Assembly (NCBI GenBank): GCA_024220505.1
Contig: JAKZZE010000010.1
Span: forward strand, 1,860,001-1,924,000
DNA length: 64,000 bases
From: Rhizopus arrhizus
Taxonomy: Eukaryota > Mucoromycota > Mucoromycetes > Mucorales > Rhizopodaceae
Reading direction: 5' to 3'
Part shown: positions 30,868 through 40,946 of the stretch, one piece after another
How the letters are laid out: each line of letters opens with the position of its first letter
How positions within the stretch are numbered: position 1 is the first letter of the stretch
Position numbers and translations under genes: made by a program
Notes under the pieces: model-generated
Databases searched by the model: none
What the model saw: only the letters and a program-made list of their open reading frames with translations
What the model was told of the DNA's origin: nothing

Positions 30868-32034
30868 ATGGCACCAAAAAAGAACGCCATTACAGCTCTA
30901 CCGGAACACAATTTCAACATTCCCAGCAACATGAACTTTGGAATCACTATGCTTCCTCAGGTAGCAACACATGCAACTGTAAAGAGCACTGAAAATTTTT
31001 CCCTCTCGGTTGAATCTGCACAGCCACAGGCTGAAGAAACACATGCACCACCACCTAATTGGGTTTCCACAATTTTGGATAGGTTCCGCCAGTATGACGA
31101 CCGCCTATCCCAATTAGAACATCTGGTGGCAGAAAACCAGCGCTTGCGTGCTGAATTGAATTCTGCCAACATCAGAATCCAGGAACTGGAGAAACAATCT
31201 ACGACCTCTGTAGAGTTTCCTGTTTTGGCACCCACATCCAGCTCTACACAAGGCACTGAAGCTTCAAAATATGCCTCTGCCATAGTAAACAAAAATAGTA
31301 CAACGGAAGAGTCGACCCAATCTTCTGCTATCTCTTTTGCCTCTGTTGCAGCTAAGGGTAAGCATGCCCCCACACCACCTAAGACACCTAAGGCAAAGCG
31401 GACTCGTCGCATCACACCTCGACAGTTCCAGGCAATTACTCGTACTTTCACTACGGTATCAGAATCACATGGGTACCAGTACATCTACCTACCAAGTCGG
31501 TATCGGGAGGCTATTTCTAGTCTTCGTACCAAGTTACGTAAGCTTAAAATCAATAATGCTCGTGTATTGGATGTACACTTCCCTGACAACCATGTTGTTG
31601 CGCTCCTCATCCACAATGATTATGTGGAAGAACTTTTATCTATTTTTGATAAAGCTGGTGTCAAACCTCTTGATAATTTTGATCCTTTGGATGCCCAACG
31701 TTTGCGCAACCCGCTTTTTAACAATTTAGATCCGGAAGCTCGACAATCCAAATGTGTCGAAATACACCAAACTCGTCTTCTCCGTGCGCTTGATCACATC
31801 CGTGAATCTGTTCGTGTTGCTGTTGCTCGTGATTTCATGCGCAAACAATGGATCACTGATGATCAATTTAAAACCATCATCATGAAGACGTCAAGTACTT
31901 CTCTCCCTGTCGGTACTACCACTACCCAAGCTGATACTGACATGTCTGACGTGCTTGACACCTTTGTTGTTTCCTCTGCTGCTTCCTCTAAATCCCTCAC
32001 AGGTGAAGGTGAACCTGTTGATGATGATTTATGA
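30868..32034 (+). CDS. LINE-B ORF1 protein (388 aa from first ATG)
   Basis: The frame is open from 30490, but the first ATG is at 30868 (MAPKKNAITALPEHN). The upstream 126 codons are Ser/Thr-rich and look coding, so a non-AUG or spliced start is possible. A coiled coil (RFRQYDDRLSQLEHLVAENQRLRAELNSANIRIQELEK) spans 31083-31200. A basic stretch (KRTRRITPRQFQ) and a C-terminal globular region follow. Coiled coil plus a basic C-terminal part fits LINE ORF1 RNA chaperones that package the element RNA. No CCHC knuckle was seen. The stop TGA overlaps the ORF2 ATG. Confidence 0.75.
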   Translation: MAPKKNAITALPEHNFNIPSNMNFGITMLPQVATHATVKSTENFSLSVESAQPQAEETHAPPPNWVSTILDRFRQYDDRLSQLEHLVAENQRLRAELNSANIRIQELEKQSTTSVEFPVLAPTSSSTQGTEASKYASAIVNKNSTTEESTQSSAISFASVAAKGKHAPTPPKTPKAKRTRRITPRQFQAITRTFTTVSESHGYQYIYLPSRYREAISSLRTKLRKLKINNARVLDVHFPDNHVVALLIHNDYVEELLSIFDKAGVKPLDNFDPLDAQRLRNPLFNNLDPEARQSKCVEIHQTRLLRALDHIRESVRVAVARDFMRKQWITDDQFKTIIMKTSSTSLPVGTTTTQADTDMSDVLDTFVVSSAASSKSLTGEGEPVDDDL

Positions 32035-35000
32035 GTGAGATAAATAACAACATGCCAACCTATGCCCAATTAAATAATATGCTTACTATGACAATATGGA
32101 ACTCAAATGGTCTTGCTCGTCAAGCTGTTTATCAAATTACCGATTCACTCCTTTCTTCTTCTATGATCTTTATGACCGAAACATGGCTACTTCCTCCTCT
32201 GCGCTATCCAACTGATTGGAAACAATATCATACATATGGCCAGCCAGTCGAAGGTACCTATCGTGGTAAAATGGGTATTACACTCCTTGTCAATCCCAAA
32301 TTTCCTTACCATGTTACGCACTTTCCATCTGTCTCCCCGTATGTTTTATCTTGCCAAGTGTCTTCCTTTCTGATCCACTGTGTATATCTGCCGCCCTCTT
32401 TAAATGATACCGAGGCAATTGAGATCCTCAAGTCGCTGCCTACACAGACTCATCCTTCCCAAACAAATACCTTTGTGTGCGGTGACTTCAATGCCCGTCA
32501 TCACTCCTTACTTGGAGATAACCGTACCACAACCAGAGGCACTTTATTGTTGGAATGGATCATGGAATCAGGGTTAATCTGTTGGAACCATCGCTTATCC
32601 TTTGGTATCCCAACATACAGCTCACAGGCTCGTCGAGAGAATACTGGCTTTGCCTATACCAGTATCATCGACTTATTCCTCAGCTACAACGATCTAGTCA
32701 ATCCACAGCTGCAGGTTCGTGAGGACTTATCAATGGGATCTGACCACCATCCAGTCACCTTGTCGTGCGTCTTGCCCACCTCACCACCACCGTCCACAAC
32801 ACATCCACGGCTCGTGTGGAATCTTAGTAGAATGTTAGAGCCTGACTGTTTATATGGGAAGTTCATTAGTGAGCGTATGACACCATTTAAAGAACATTTA
32901 CTCACTTTTCTTGATCCATGTAGGGAGAGCTACAATTCTAAACCAGACTTTGATGAACTGGCTACGGCCTTTACTGACATCATACACTCCTGTCTTGATG
33001 ATTCTGTTGGCCGTCGTACTCCCAAGAGTACAAACAATGCATGGTTCTGGACACCAGATTTACAATTTGAATTTGACTATCGCGAGCGCTGTAGACTACA
33101 TTGGAAACGTGCTGCTGGTGTAGAAAAAGCAATGCGCTGGGACACTTTTACTGCTGCTTGCAGACGATTTAAATTGGCACTCCAACGTCGACGCCGAGCG
33201 ACTTGGAAACAGTTCTGCCAGAAATTGTCCTCTGGTCCTCTCCACGAAACCACGTCCATCATCCGCAAGATCCGTCGTAACCGCACCTCTACACCACAAT
33301 TTGCCCATCCTGAGGGTACTTCTGCGGCTGCCCAAGTTATGGCTGATCACTTTCGTCAAGTCTTTTCTGGCTCCTTCCTGCCTCAGAATAGATATCCAGC
33401 CCCACCTATACCTGATGGCCCCCATCCTACTGGTAACTCTTCCTGCCCTATTGGTATTGAGACAGTTCGTGAAGCTCTGGTGCGTCGTCTCTCCAGACGT
33501 AAAGCTCCTGGAGTGGATCAGCTGAGGACTGAGATGCTACTCCCAGTGGTGAAAGATATTGTTCCTGTTTTAACAGCTCTCTATCAGCTCTGCTGGCGAT
33601 GGTCCTCTGTCCCCAAGTCATGGTGCGTTGCGCAGATAGTTCCAATATACAAGAAAGGTGATCCCCTCGATCCAGCAAACTTCAGGCCAATTAGTCTGAC
33701 GTCAATTTTGCGGAAGCTACTTGAGTTATGTTTGCAAAGCTCCTTGGAAGACTCGGCTCCTCCTTTGGACATTGTCCAAGGTGGATTTCGCCGTCGGCGT
33801 AGTGCCCTTGATCAAGCCCTCTGTCTCCATGAACTATGCCGCCAGCATGCTGAAGATCATTTTGGTGAACCTCCTGTCTTGGCCTTTCTTGACATTAAGT
33901 CAGCATACGATACCGTGGACCGTGCAGTCATTTGGCGAGCACTGGAAACTCATGTGTCTGAACCGATGCTTGGCATTCTACAGAGTCTCTTTGACAATGT
34001 AAGTGTTCAAGTCCTACTTGGTGGTCACTCTTCTAACTCGTTCTGGCCTCGCACTGGCGTCTTACAAGGCTCCATCCTCTCTCCTTTTCTGTATTCAATA
34101 TACATTAATGGTCTACCCTCTGTATTACGTTCTGTTGCGATACCTACCTCGTCTCGTGTGTTTGATTCCATGCCACGTTTTGAACATTCCGGCCTCTGGC
34201 TCAACTCATTGCTGTATGCTGACGATGTTGTCATTATTGGTGCACCTGATACCATGCCTCGACTACTTCGTGCAGCCGAAAACCACTCTCGATCTCTTGG
34301 TTACCGCTGGAATCCGGCTAAATGTGTCGTTCTTAATCCACCCAACGCACATGGTGCACGCCCACTCAAACTCTATGGTACAGAAATTCCATCCAGTAAC
34401 TCATTTACGTATCTTGGTATTCCTTTTTCCATAAAGGGTGCAATTGATACTAAACTCTTGCTTCAACGCAATGTCGCCTCTGGTCTAGCCGCCATGCGTA
34501 ACACTCTTCAAGTGCTAAGTCTCCGGGCATCTTCTTTCTCTCGTATCACCTCAAGCAGACTATATGCAACCTTTGTTCGCCCTTGCTTTGAGTATGGTCT
34601 ATGTCTATGCCTTTTCACAGTCAAAGAACTGGAGTTACTGGAAAAAGGGCAAGATTTCTGTCTGCGTATTGCCTTTGGTGGCCATAAGACCACTTCCACC
34701 GCGGTATTCAAGCACATCACCAATTTGCCGTCAATGACTGAACGAGCTCACATCCTCGGTTTCAAGTTCATTGTACGCGCTTACCATCTTGAAAGCGATT
34801 CTCTACTTGGCTCCCTGCTCTCTTTTCTAGAAACTGCTCCAAAGTCAAAGCGATTTCGCTGGCCCACCTTGACGCGAGTTAATCCTATATGGACGAAACC
34901 CTCATTGTGTGGTGCCCTTTCCTCGAATTCTGAGCGACTGGACTACTTTGCAACATCCAAAAATGTGAAGTTATCTATACTCCTACTACGAGAGCAATTT

Positions 35001-35234
35001 TTCCATAAAAAGTTGAATGCTCCAAAACCACCTGTACTATTGTCAGCATGTCGAATACAACTTGGAGTTGATCCTATCTTGACTCTTCCCATGTTGAACT
35101 CTGACCGAAGTAGACTTTTGCGCTGGCGTATGGGTTGGTTACCTGGTCGCCCTCCTCCTTGCTCCTGTGGCTCTGCGAACGCATCCAGATCTCATCTGAT
35201 CGTCTGCCTTAATGTTGCGTCCCGTCTGCCTTAA
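32031..35234 (+). CDS. LINE-B ORF2: endonuclease and reverse transcriptase, C-terminus frameshifted
   Basis: The ATG at 32031 overlaps the ORF1 stop as ATGA, favouring termination-reinitiation. Residues ~15-240 are an exonuclease-endonuclease-phosphatase domain (TIWNSNGLA, MTETWLL, CGDFNARHHSLLG, GSDHHPVTLS) that nicks the target. RT follows (RRKAPGVDQLRTEML, NFRPISLTSILRKLLE, LDIKSAYDTVDRAVIW, LQGSILSPFLYSIYING, YADDVVIIG near 34217). The end has CSCG...H...C near 35161-35212. A 22-bp tandem duplication at 35201-35244 shifts the frame and truncates the last ~90 residues, which continue in another frame to 35502. Confidence 0.93.
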   Translation: MSEINNNMPTYAQLNNMLTMTIWNSNGLARQAVYQITDSLLSSSMIFMTETWLLPPLRYPTDWKQYHTYGQPVEGTYRGKMGITLLVNPKFPYHVTHFPSVSPYVLSCQVSSFLIHCVYLPPSLNDTEAIEILKSLPTQTHPSQTNTFVCGDFNARHHSLLGDNRTTTRGTLLLEWIMESGLICWNHRLSFGIPTYSSQARRENTGFAYTSIIDLFLSYNDLVNPQLQVREDLSMGSDHHPVTLSCVLPTSPPPSTTHPRLVWNLSRMLEPDCLYGKFISERMTPFKEHLLTFLDPCRESYNSKPDFDELATAFTDIIHSCLDDSVGRRTPKSTNNAWFWTPDLQFEFDYRERCRLHWKRAAGVEKAMRWDTFTAACRRFKLALQRRRRATWKQFCQKLSSGPLHETTSIIRKIRRNRTSTPQFAHPEGTSAAAQVMADHFRQVFSGSFLPQNRYPAPPIPDGPHPTGNSSCPIGIETVREALVRRLSRRKAPGVDQLRTEMLLPVVKDIVPVLTALYQLCWRWSSVPKSWCVAQIVPIYKKGDPLDPANFRPISLTSILRKLLELCLQSSLEDSAPPLDIVQGGFRRRRSALDQALCLHELCRQHAEDHFGEPPVLAFLDIKSAYDTVDRAVIWRALETHVSEPMLGILQSLFDNVSVQVLLGGHSSNSFWPRTGVLQGSILSPFLYSIYINGLPSVLRSVAIPTSSRVFDSMPRFEHSGLWLNSLLYADDVVIIGAPDTMPRLLRAAENHSRSLGYRWNPAKCVVLNPPNAHGARPLKLYGTEIPSSNSFTYLGIPFSIKGAIDTKLLLQRNVASGLAAMRNTLQVLSLRASSFSRITSSRLYATFVRPCFEYGLCLCLFTVKELELLEKGQDFCLRIAFGGHKTTSTAVFKHITNLPSMTERAHILGFKFIVRAYHLESDSLLGSLLSFLETAPKSKRFRWPTLTRVNPIWTKPSLCGALSSNSERLDYFATSKNVKLSILLLREQFFHKKLNAPKPPVLLSACRIQLGVDPILTLPMLNSDRSRLLRWRMGWLPGRPPPCSCGSANASRSHLIVCLNVASRLP

Positions 35235-35244
35235 TGTTGCGTCC

Positions 35245-35502
35245 CGTCTGCAAGTCTCTCCTGGTTCAAGACCTAATCCACTAGATTATGTTATTAATCA
35301 ATTGCCAAAAGTCATTCCTGCCTACCCTTCACCTCAGCTTGCTGAACGATGGTCTGTCTGGTGGCCGGCAGTTTGCTCTATTCTTTTGGACATAGACCGT
35401 ATCTGTCACCCTGACGGCGGTTTTTGCAATGAGGCAGCGGATACCTCTGGACGATTGTTGCTCGACAAGCTCCAATCTCCTTCTTCCAACAACTCATCCT
35501 AA
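35245..35502 (+). pseudogene. LINE-B ORF2 displaced C-terminus
   Basis: Reads VSPGSRPNPLDYVINQLPKV to LLLDKLQSPSSNNSS. It joins ORF2 in frame if one of the two 22-bp repeats is skipped. It is protein-like, with conserved-looking Trp (RWSVWWPAVCSI), and is the original C-terminal end of the LINE-B polymerase. Confidence 0.8.
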
Positions 35503-35872
35503 GGTGTAAATCTTATCTCTTCTCTTGTCTTCTGCTCTCCGGACTCATGGCCTCTATTGTGTGGTTTGGTTTCTTATTTCTTATTTCTTTTTTCTTTTTA
35601 TTTCATTTCTTTTTCGCTTTTTCTTTTGCAAAAGAAAAATGCTTCCTTTTTGCACTCCCGCCTTTTTATTTTTACAATTTTTTATTTTTTATTTCTCCAC
35701 TTCAAATTTTATTTAAATTTATGCACTTCTGGCGAGACACCTTATGCTCCATAGAGTAAAGTCTCAGTAGCCACTCAATAAACAAAATCTTTAACATAAC
35801 ATGAGCCAAGGAAGCACCTTTACCTGTGTCAAGACCTCCCTAGAGGAAACCCAACCAACCAGCGGAATGCCA

Positions 35873-37532
35873 CACTGCAAATAATTGGTGATTTTCAGCG
35901 TTCTCAGTCATTGACAATCATTGCTAACATCAAAAAATCAACGATTTGAATACCTTTGAGTAAACGAAAAAAATTAAAATACTCTGTATTGCACCTTTTT
36001 GAATTTTGAAAGAAGATTTAGGTGCGAAAAAAATAAAGAAATTTAACAATGTTATTAATTTTTTTGTAGGGTAAATATTCATAGAGTTATTCATGTTTTA
36101 AAAAAGTGTCTTTTTTTTTCAAATAGTCTTTTTTTGGAAAGCCTGTTCTCCTCTATCATTGAAAGACCGATATTTTCTTTTTTTATTTTTGAGGTCAAAA
36201 TGCGGAAATCAAAAGCACCATGCGATTATTTTGTTCAGGAGAATACATATTAGGAAGGCGATATGTGATTTTTAGCGTAGCTCATTAGAAATGTGTAACA
36301 GAACGTAACAAAATAGTTGCGTTTAGTAAAAAAAAAAGGAAGCTGAACAACTAAAAAAAAAGACAAAGTTAAAAAAAAGACCTAGTGAAAAAAAAAAGAG
36401 AGCATAGCAATAAAAGGTTCCTTATTCAAATGAAAACAATAATTTAACAGCAAATATACTTTATAGAAATGCAAATGCTTTTATATTATAACAAAAGAAT
36501 ACGTGTATATTCTAAAAAGAATAAAAAATAAAGAAGCTTTGATAACATCTTATTACAAGGCAGTTATAATCGACAGATACAAGCACAGCGTTTTTGTTTT
36601 TTAAGTAAATAGATTGCTTTATTATTTTTTATGACAAATAATATAAAAGAATATATGTTTTTAAGCTTATACTGGTTCATTACTTACTTTATGTTTGCAC
36701 ATTGGTGTAATTTGCCATTAGCCATTAGCCATTAGAGATGTCAACATTACCAACTTTATCAAAAACAGCTTTTTAACAACAAGCAACAATAAAAGTTTGA
36801 TATTCTTATAGCTTTATCGTGTTAAAAAGAACAACTTTGCTCATGAGGTTCATGTTCGTCATCCGAATGTGTCCCATTAGGAATTCCTAATGTAAAAAAA
36901 AAAAAGAAACTGACATTAGACTTGGTTATTACCTTTTTTTTTATAAACTTACATATGACCAATACTTGAGCTTTCTTCTTTATCTTTTATATCTTCAATG
37001 TTAAATATGTTCTCTGAAACAAAACAAGGGAAAAAAAAATTTCTTTAGAACACGTAAAACTGTTACTGTTTAAGAACCGACATCCAAATTTAGTATATTT
37101 GCTTTAGTTTTTTTTGATCATGCATTTTTTTCTATCTTATTCCTCTACTAAATCCTGAATATTTTTTTTTTTTGAAATGAACGCCACTACTGGCATCCAA
37201 GTGTGGAAGAATCAATTTGATCCAGTTACAAGCAACAATATACTTCCAATTTACAGGATTTTCAACCCTGTTGCTATATGTCCATATGTTGATAATCACC
37301 TTCTTACTCTCGCTCTGCCAAGAAGAATTTATATGTAACAACTATGCTAAATTATTCAAACATTCTTTTATTATTATTATTATTTATTTTACTAAAGAAT
37401 CATTCAATAGACTATTATTGTTATTTTTTTTTGAAATTTTTATTCAATTTGTACAGACAACAAAAGAGGCAGCAAAAAAAAAAAAAAAAAAAAAAAAAAG
37501 AGAGGGGGAAAGAGAAAAGAGAATGTAAACGC
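35873..37532. other. AT-rich intergenic region
   Basis: It has many A/T runs, including 26 A at 37474-37499, and a small ATTAGCCATTAGCCATTAG triplication near 36716. No ORF with protein-like composition, RNA gene or transposon end was found. It contains the 3' flank of the host gene that ends at 37533. Confidence 0.6.
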
Positions 37533-38096
37533 TTACTGCATAGGATTAGCAGCAGCAGAAGAGGAAAAGCCAAGGCCAGGAGAAGAAAAGGCCCAAGAGG
37601 GATAATCCTCATGGTCAAGGTTTGTGGGGAACTCCTTGTCGAAGTAGTCCACCACCCTTCTTGTTCTATTGATGGTGCCTTTTTTCGACAAGGAATCTCT
37701 CCATGCTTTTTGAAGAGAAGCATGGAATTCGTCCACCTGTAGATTAATTAAAGGTATATTAGAAAATAAATACTATAACAAAAATACTACTTACTGCTTT
37801 ACTTCGAAAGAGTGGTCTTTTTACCACAAACACAGGACCATGTTCATCCTCAGGGCCATCTTCTTCCTCTGAGGTCCAATCGGCTATCAGAAGCTTTTTT
37901 CCAAAAGGAAAACGAGCTTCAAATTCCTCTGGGGCTGCATTGTAAGCATTTCGCCTCATGGCGAGCTTCTAATGTAAAGAAGTAATGTAAGTACTTCAAA
38001 CACTATATATTTCAATTTTCCAATATTAATTACTCACTGCATGCACACGACTACGACGCGTTGATTCTTCTGACGTAGCCGTTAGCCCCTTACTTT
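37533..38096 (-). CDS. Host gene, 3' half: end of exon 2, exons 3 and 4
   Basis: Exon 2 remainder 38096-38038, intron 38037-37969 (GTGAGT...TTAG, 69 nt), exon 3 37968-37795, intron 37794-37737 (GTAAGT...ACAG, 58 nt), exon 4 37736-37533 ending TAA. All junctions are phase 0. Together with 51628-52316, and counting the ACTTT target duplication once, it encodes 347 aa. This part has FPFGKKLLIADWTSEEEDGP, an acidic loop, HGPVFVVKRPLFRSK and VDEFHASLQKAWRDSL. I do not recognise the family. The gene is split by Gypsy-2 at 38097-51627, so this copy cannot make its normal product unless the insert is bypassed. Confidence 0.82.
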
Positions 38097-38659
38097 TGTT
38101 ATGTTCTGGTAAAGTAATTAAGGTAGCGATAAAAACCAAAGAATACTTTTTGAGACTGAACTTTATTAAAGACAATCTTAATTATTAAAAAGAAATCATT
38201 ACAAAGTCTACTATTTATATTCTTCTATCAGTTGGCGGGTCAATGAGTTGTTATGAGCGTAGATCCAATAATTGACATGTTTGATTGAAGAATGATCACT
38301 GAATCGATTATGAAAATTTTTAATTCGTTGTTTTATAGATCTTATTGTTCTTTAACTGATCTGGGAGAATTGTCCCGTCTTCATTGAGAGGAAAGATATA
38401 TTTATATGAAATGCCTCCAGTCAGATCATAGTTGACTAAGTACCTGATCCATTATTATTCATTTACAGAAATGATGAATAATAAAGGTCATGACTTATTT
38501 ATTGTTCATGTTTACTTTATAGGATGAATCTAATAGTGATAGTTTTATATAAAAAAGAAGAAGAATATATTTTATTTGATAAAGATTTATCAGTTTTAAT
38601 ATACTTCTTTTAGTTGTGATTATTCAATGTCCGTTATGATCAGACGCTGTTCTACAACA
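38097..38659 (-). repeat. Gypsy-2 3' LTR (563 bp)
   Basis: Plus-strand ends TGTTATGTTCTGG and TCTACAACA. It appears identical to 51065-51627. On the minus strand GAATATAAATAGTAG and TTTAATAAAGTTC mark the promoter and poly(A) signal. It is immediately preceded, in element sense, by a purine-rich GAGGGGATTAT tract. Confidence 0.93.
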
Positions 38660-38679
38660 TAATCCCCTCCCAGGTATAA

Positions 38680-39312
38680 CTAATACCGTCTAGATCTTTT
38701 AGAATTTATATTGCCATTTAATTTATTACTACTTGTTGTAGAAGAGTGGCTATTTTCATTAAGATCTGTTCTGGTCTTTCGTTTGCCTGTATGAGAAGTA
38801 TTTATTAACTTCACATTGTTAGATCTTCCTTTATTATTTTGAAGGTCATATTTATATTTAATATCTTCAGGAACTATACCAACTCTTTGCCAATATTCTG
38901 TAATGAATTTAGGATCGGTAAAGTTAGAGGCAGGCTCCCAGGTATCATCGCTCTTATCATAGCCTTTCCATCTGCACTTATAAAGATATTTCCCTTTAAG
39001 CTTTTTATGTGCTAAAATGGCTTCTACCTGATAGAATTTATTTGTTGATATAACTTCATCTTGTGAGATGAGTTTTAACGCAGAAGGTGGGTAGTTTTTA
39101 GATAACAATTCACCCATTTCATCTTCTAGTACATACGATCCTCCTTGAGTAATTCTTTTTACTTTATAAGGTCCTTCATAGTTAGGATCTAACTTGTTGG
39201 TTTTAATATTTACTTTTACCATTACATAGCTATTTTCAGGGATCGTAATTAGTTTATGTGACGCATCAAACTTTTCCTTCTGATTGTTTGTTATTATTTT
39301 TGTACGTTCATA
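38680..39312 (-). CDS. Gypsy-2 pol C-terminus with chromodomain
   Basis: Continues pol after TcA: the joined codons read FPAI-YERTKIITNNQKEKFD. An integrase C-terminal GPY/F-type segment (VMVKVNIKTNKLDPNYEGPYKVKRI) is followed by a chromodomain (YQVEAILAHKKLKGKYLYKCRWKGYDKSDDTWEPASNF, aromatic cage residues Y, W, W visible). A basic tail ends SKRSRRY. The chromodomain usually guides integration to modified histones. The frame ends just before the 3' LTR. Confidence 0.93.
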   Translation of the reverse strand, partial: YERTKIITNNQKEKFDASHKLITIPENSYVMVKVNIKTNKLDPNYEGPYKVKRITQGGSYVLEDEMGELLSKNYPPSALKLISQDEVISTNKFYQVEAILAHKKLKGKYLYKCRWKGYDKSDDTWEPASNFTDPKFITEYWQRVGIVPEDIKYKYDLQNNKGRSNNVKLINTSHTGKRKTRTDLNENSHSSTTSSNKLNGNINSKRSRRY

Positions 39313-39314
39313 TA

Positions 39315-40944
39315 CAGTAGCGGACAAAACTGGTGCACAAAACTTTTTTTCAGCTTTTAACTACCATTACCTGCTCATGGTAGTTGCAATAGTCATGAAA
39401 CTGTACTAGAAGGAGGATATACTAGTCATTGTAATTTATGTATGTTCTAAGCATGACAGTGTTAAAACTGAGCGATGAGCGTGTTTTAAATTTATAAAAT
39501 TTTATATTTTCTAAAAACCGCAAAAGTGGCTAAGACCTTAGAATTTATATAATCATCTCATCTCTTGATATCATCGGATGTTCTTCTTTGCATATGCTAA
39601 TAATATGCGTGTATATCATTTTCAGTAAAAGAACCCGGCTCTTTAACTATTCTTTTCCAAAGATCATCGACCCTTTTTGATCTAGTGTCGTATCATCATA
39701 CCTTTGCCATCAATTGCCACCTGGCATGCTTAAGCGGACTTAGGCCGGGATTAGTGGCGGCTAAACTTGTAGCACAGAAGCGCTGTTATCAAATATTGAG
39801 TTTGTGACATGCGTTGACTTGTGCCTTGTGTCATTGTCATACTGAAACGAGAGATTACGACGTTTTAGACTACTATACGCTAGGCTTTTGTGGTATGAAG
39901 TAAGCGAAATATATGTGTATATTTATGAGTTCATTATACCATCGTATACCTGACACACATATTCTGGTCCTCAATATCTAATACAGCCTTAAAACATAAC
40001 AGAGCAGCCAGCATGCTTCATTGTTTGATCACCGTGAAAAAATCGCTAAGGTTGCTCGACTTGCTTTCAATATTAGTGTATACTGTCTGCATCCATAATG
40101 TTCATATTTGTTTCATTGCTAAAGATAGCAGACTTCCAGCCCTCTATAGTATACAATGGCTTGTCGTGATACCACATTCATCGCTTTTTCCGACTTGTAC
40201 AGCTGATGAAATTCTTCGATTCCTTACTTCCAGACTCAAAATCTAGCTTCCTACTGTGCCTTTAGACTGACAGTCTGCTAACACTGTATCTTAAGGTCCT
40301 CAAAATGTGCTGAGCATCAGGAACTGTGTGTAGCGGACCTTGTCCAAGCTCTAGGTTGATGACTGAACTAATAGCTTTTCAGGCTAATAGCGGAATACCT
40401 TCATGATCACAAGACATTAAGTTTCTTTCTTCCCTCTTTCTCCTGTTGATTGTCCATTTAGAGATTCTTGTTACTCTAGGAATATCTGTTGTCGTACGAA
40501 CTAAGTGTATTCGAGATCTCAGAGTTTTGTTTTTACAGTTGCTTATTTTCTTAAATATATAAGGCTAGTACTTTGTTATAGTGAATAGGGTAAAAACAAA
40601 AGGGGGGGCTCAATGGGAAATACAAAATAAGTACAGTTTTATATATTTTTTAAGAGCTACTAGAATTTACTAATCTGCTGTGAAATCTGAAAGCAAACGG
40701 GAGAGATTTGGGGAAAATTGAAAGAAGGCTAGACAAGCACTACATTTTTGGCGAAAATTGAAATATGCAAAAAATCACTAAAAATGACCTTATGCCTGAG
40801 GGATGTCCGGCACAGTTCCGGTTTACATAACGTAATGTATATTTTAGACTGTCTTTCAGATGGTATATACCACAAAAGTCGCAGACATATGGCGGAGATA
40901 CAATGTTAATTTTAAGTTTTGTGCACCAGTTTTGTCCGCTACTG
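39315..40944 (-). mobile_element. TcA copy 2 (1630 bp) nested in Gypsy-2 pol
   Basis: 30-bp TIRs beginning CAGTAGCGGACAAAACTGGT, with TA at 39313-39314 and 40945-40946. It lies in reverse orientation relative to copy 1 and is almost base-identical to it. There is no intact transposase frame. It splits the Gypsy-2 integrase C-terminus. Confidence 0.95.
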
Positions 40945-40946
40945 TA

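Larger units (their letters stand above)
30126..35801 (+). mobile_element. LINE family B, two ORFs
   Basis: ORF1 (30868-32034) overlaps ORF2 (32031-35502, frameshifted near the end), and ~300 bp of T-rich 3' UTR ends near TAACATAACA without a poly(A) tail. A 16-bp duplication of the tRNA-Met 5' region (29263-29278 / 35802-35817) and a 45-bp direct repeat (30081-30125 / 35828-35872) bracket it. The exact 5' end is uncertain. It is not closely related to LINE-A: it carries an apurinic-type endonuclease and a different RT. Confidence 0.78.

Noticed and set aside
35525..35759. Three overlapping Phe-rich ORFs in the LINE-B 3' UTR
   Set aside because: Polypyrimidine tract read in three frames, no evidence of coding.
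37421..37742. Lys- or Phe-rich ORFs around the 26-nt A run
   Set aside because: Low-complexity homopolymer translation overlapping exon 4 of the host gene in other frames.
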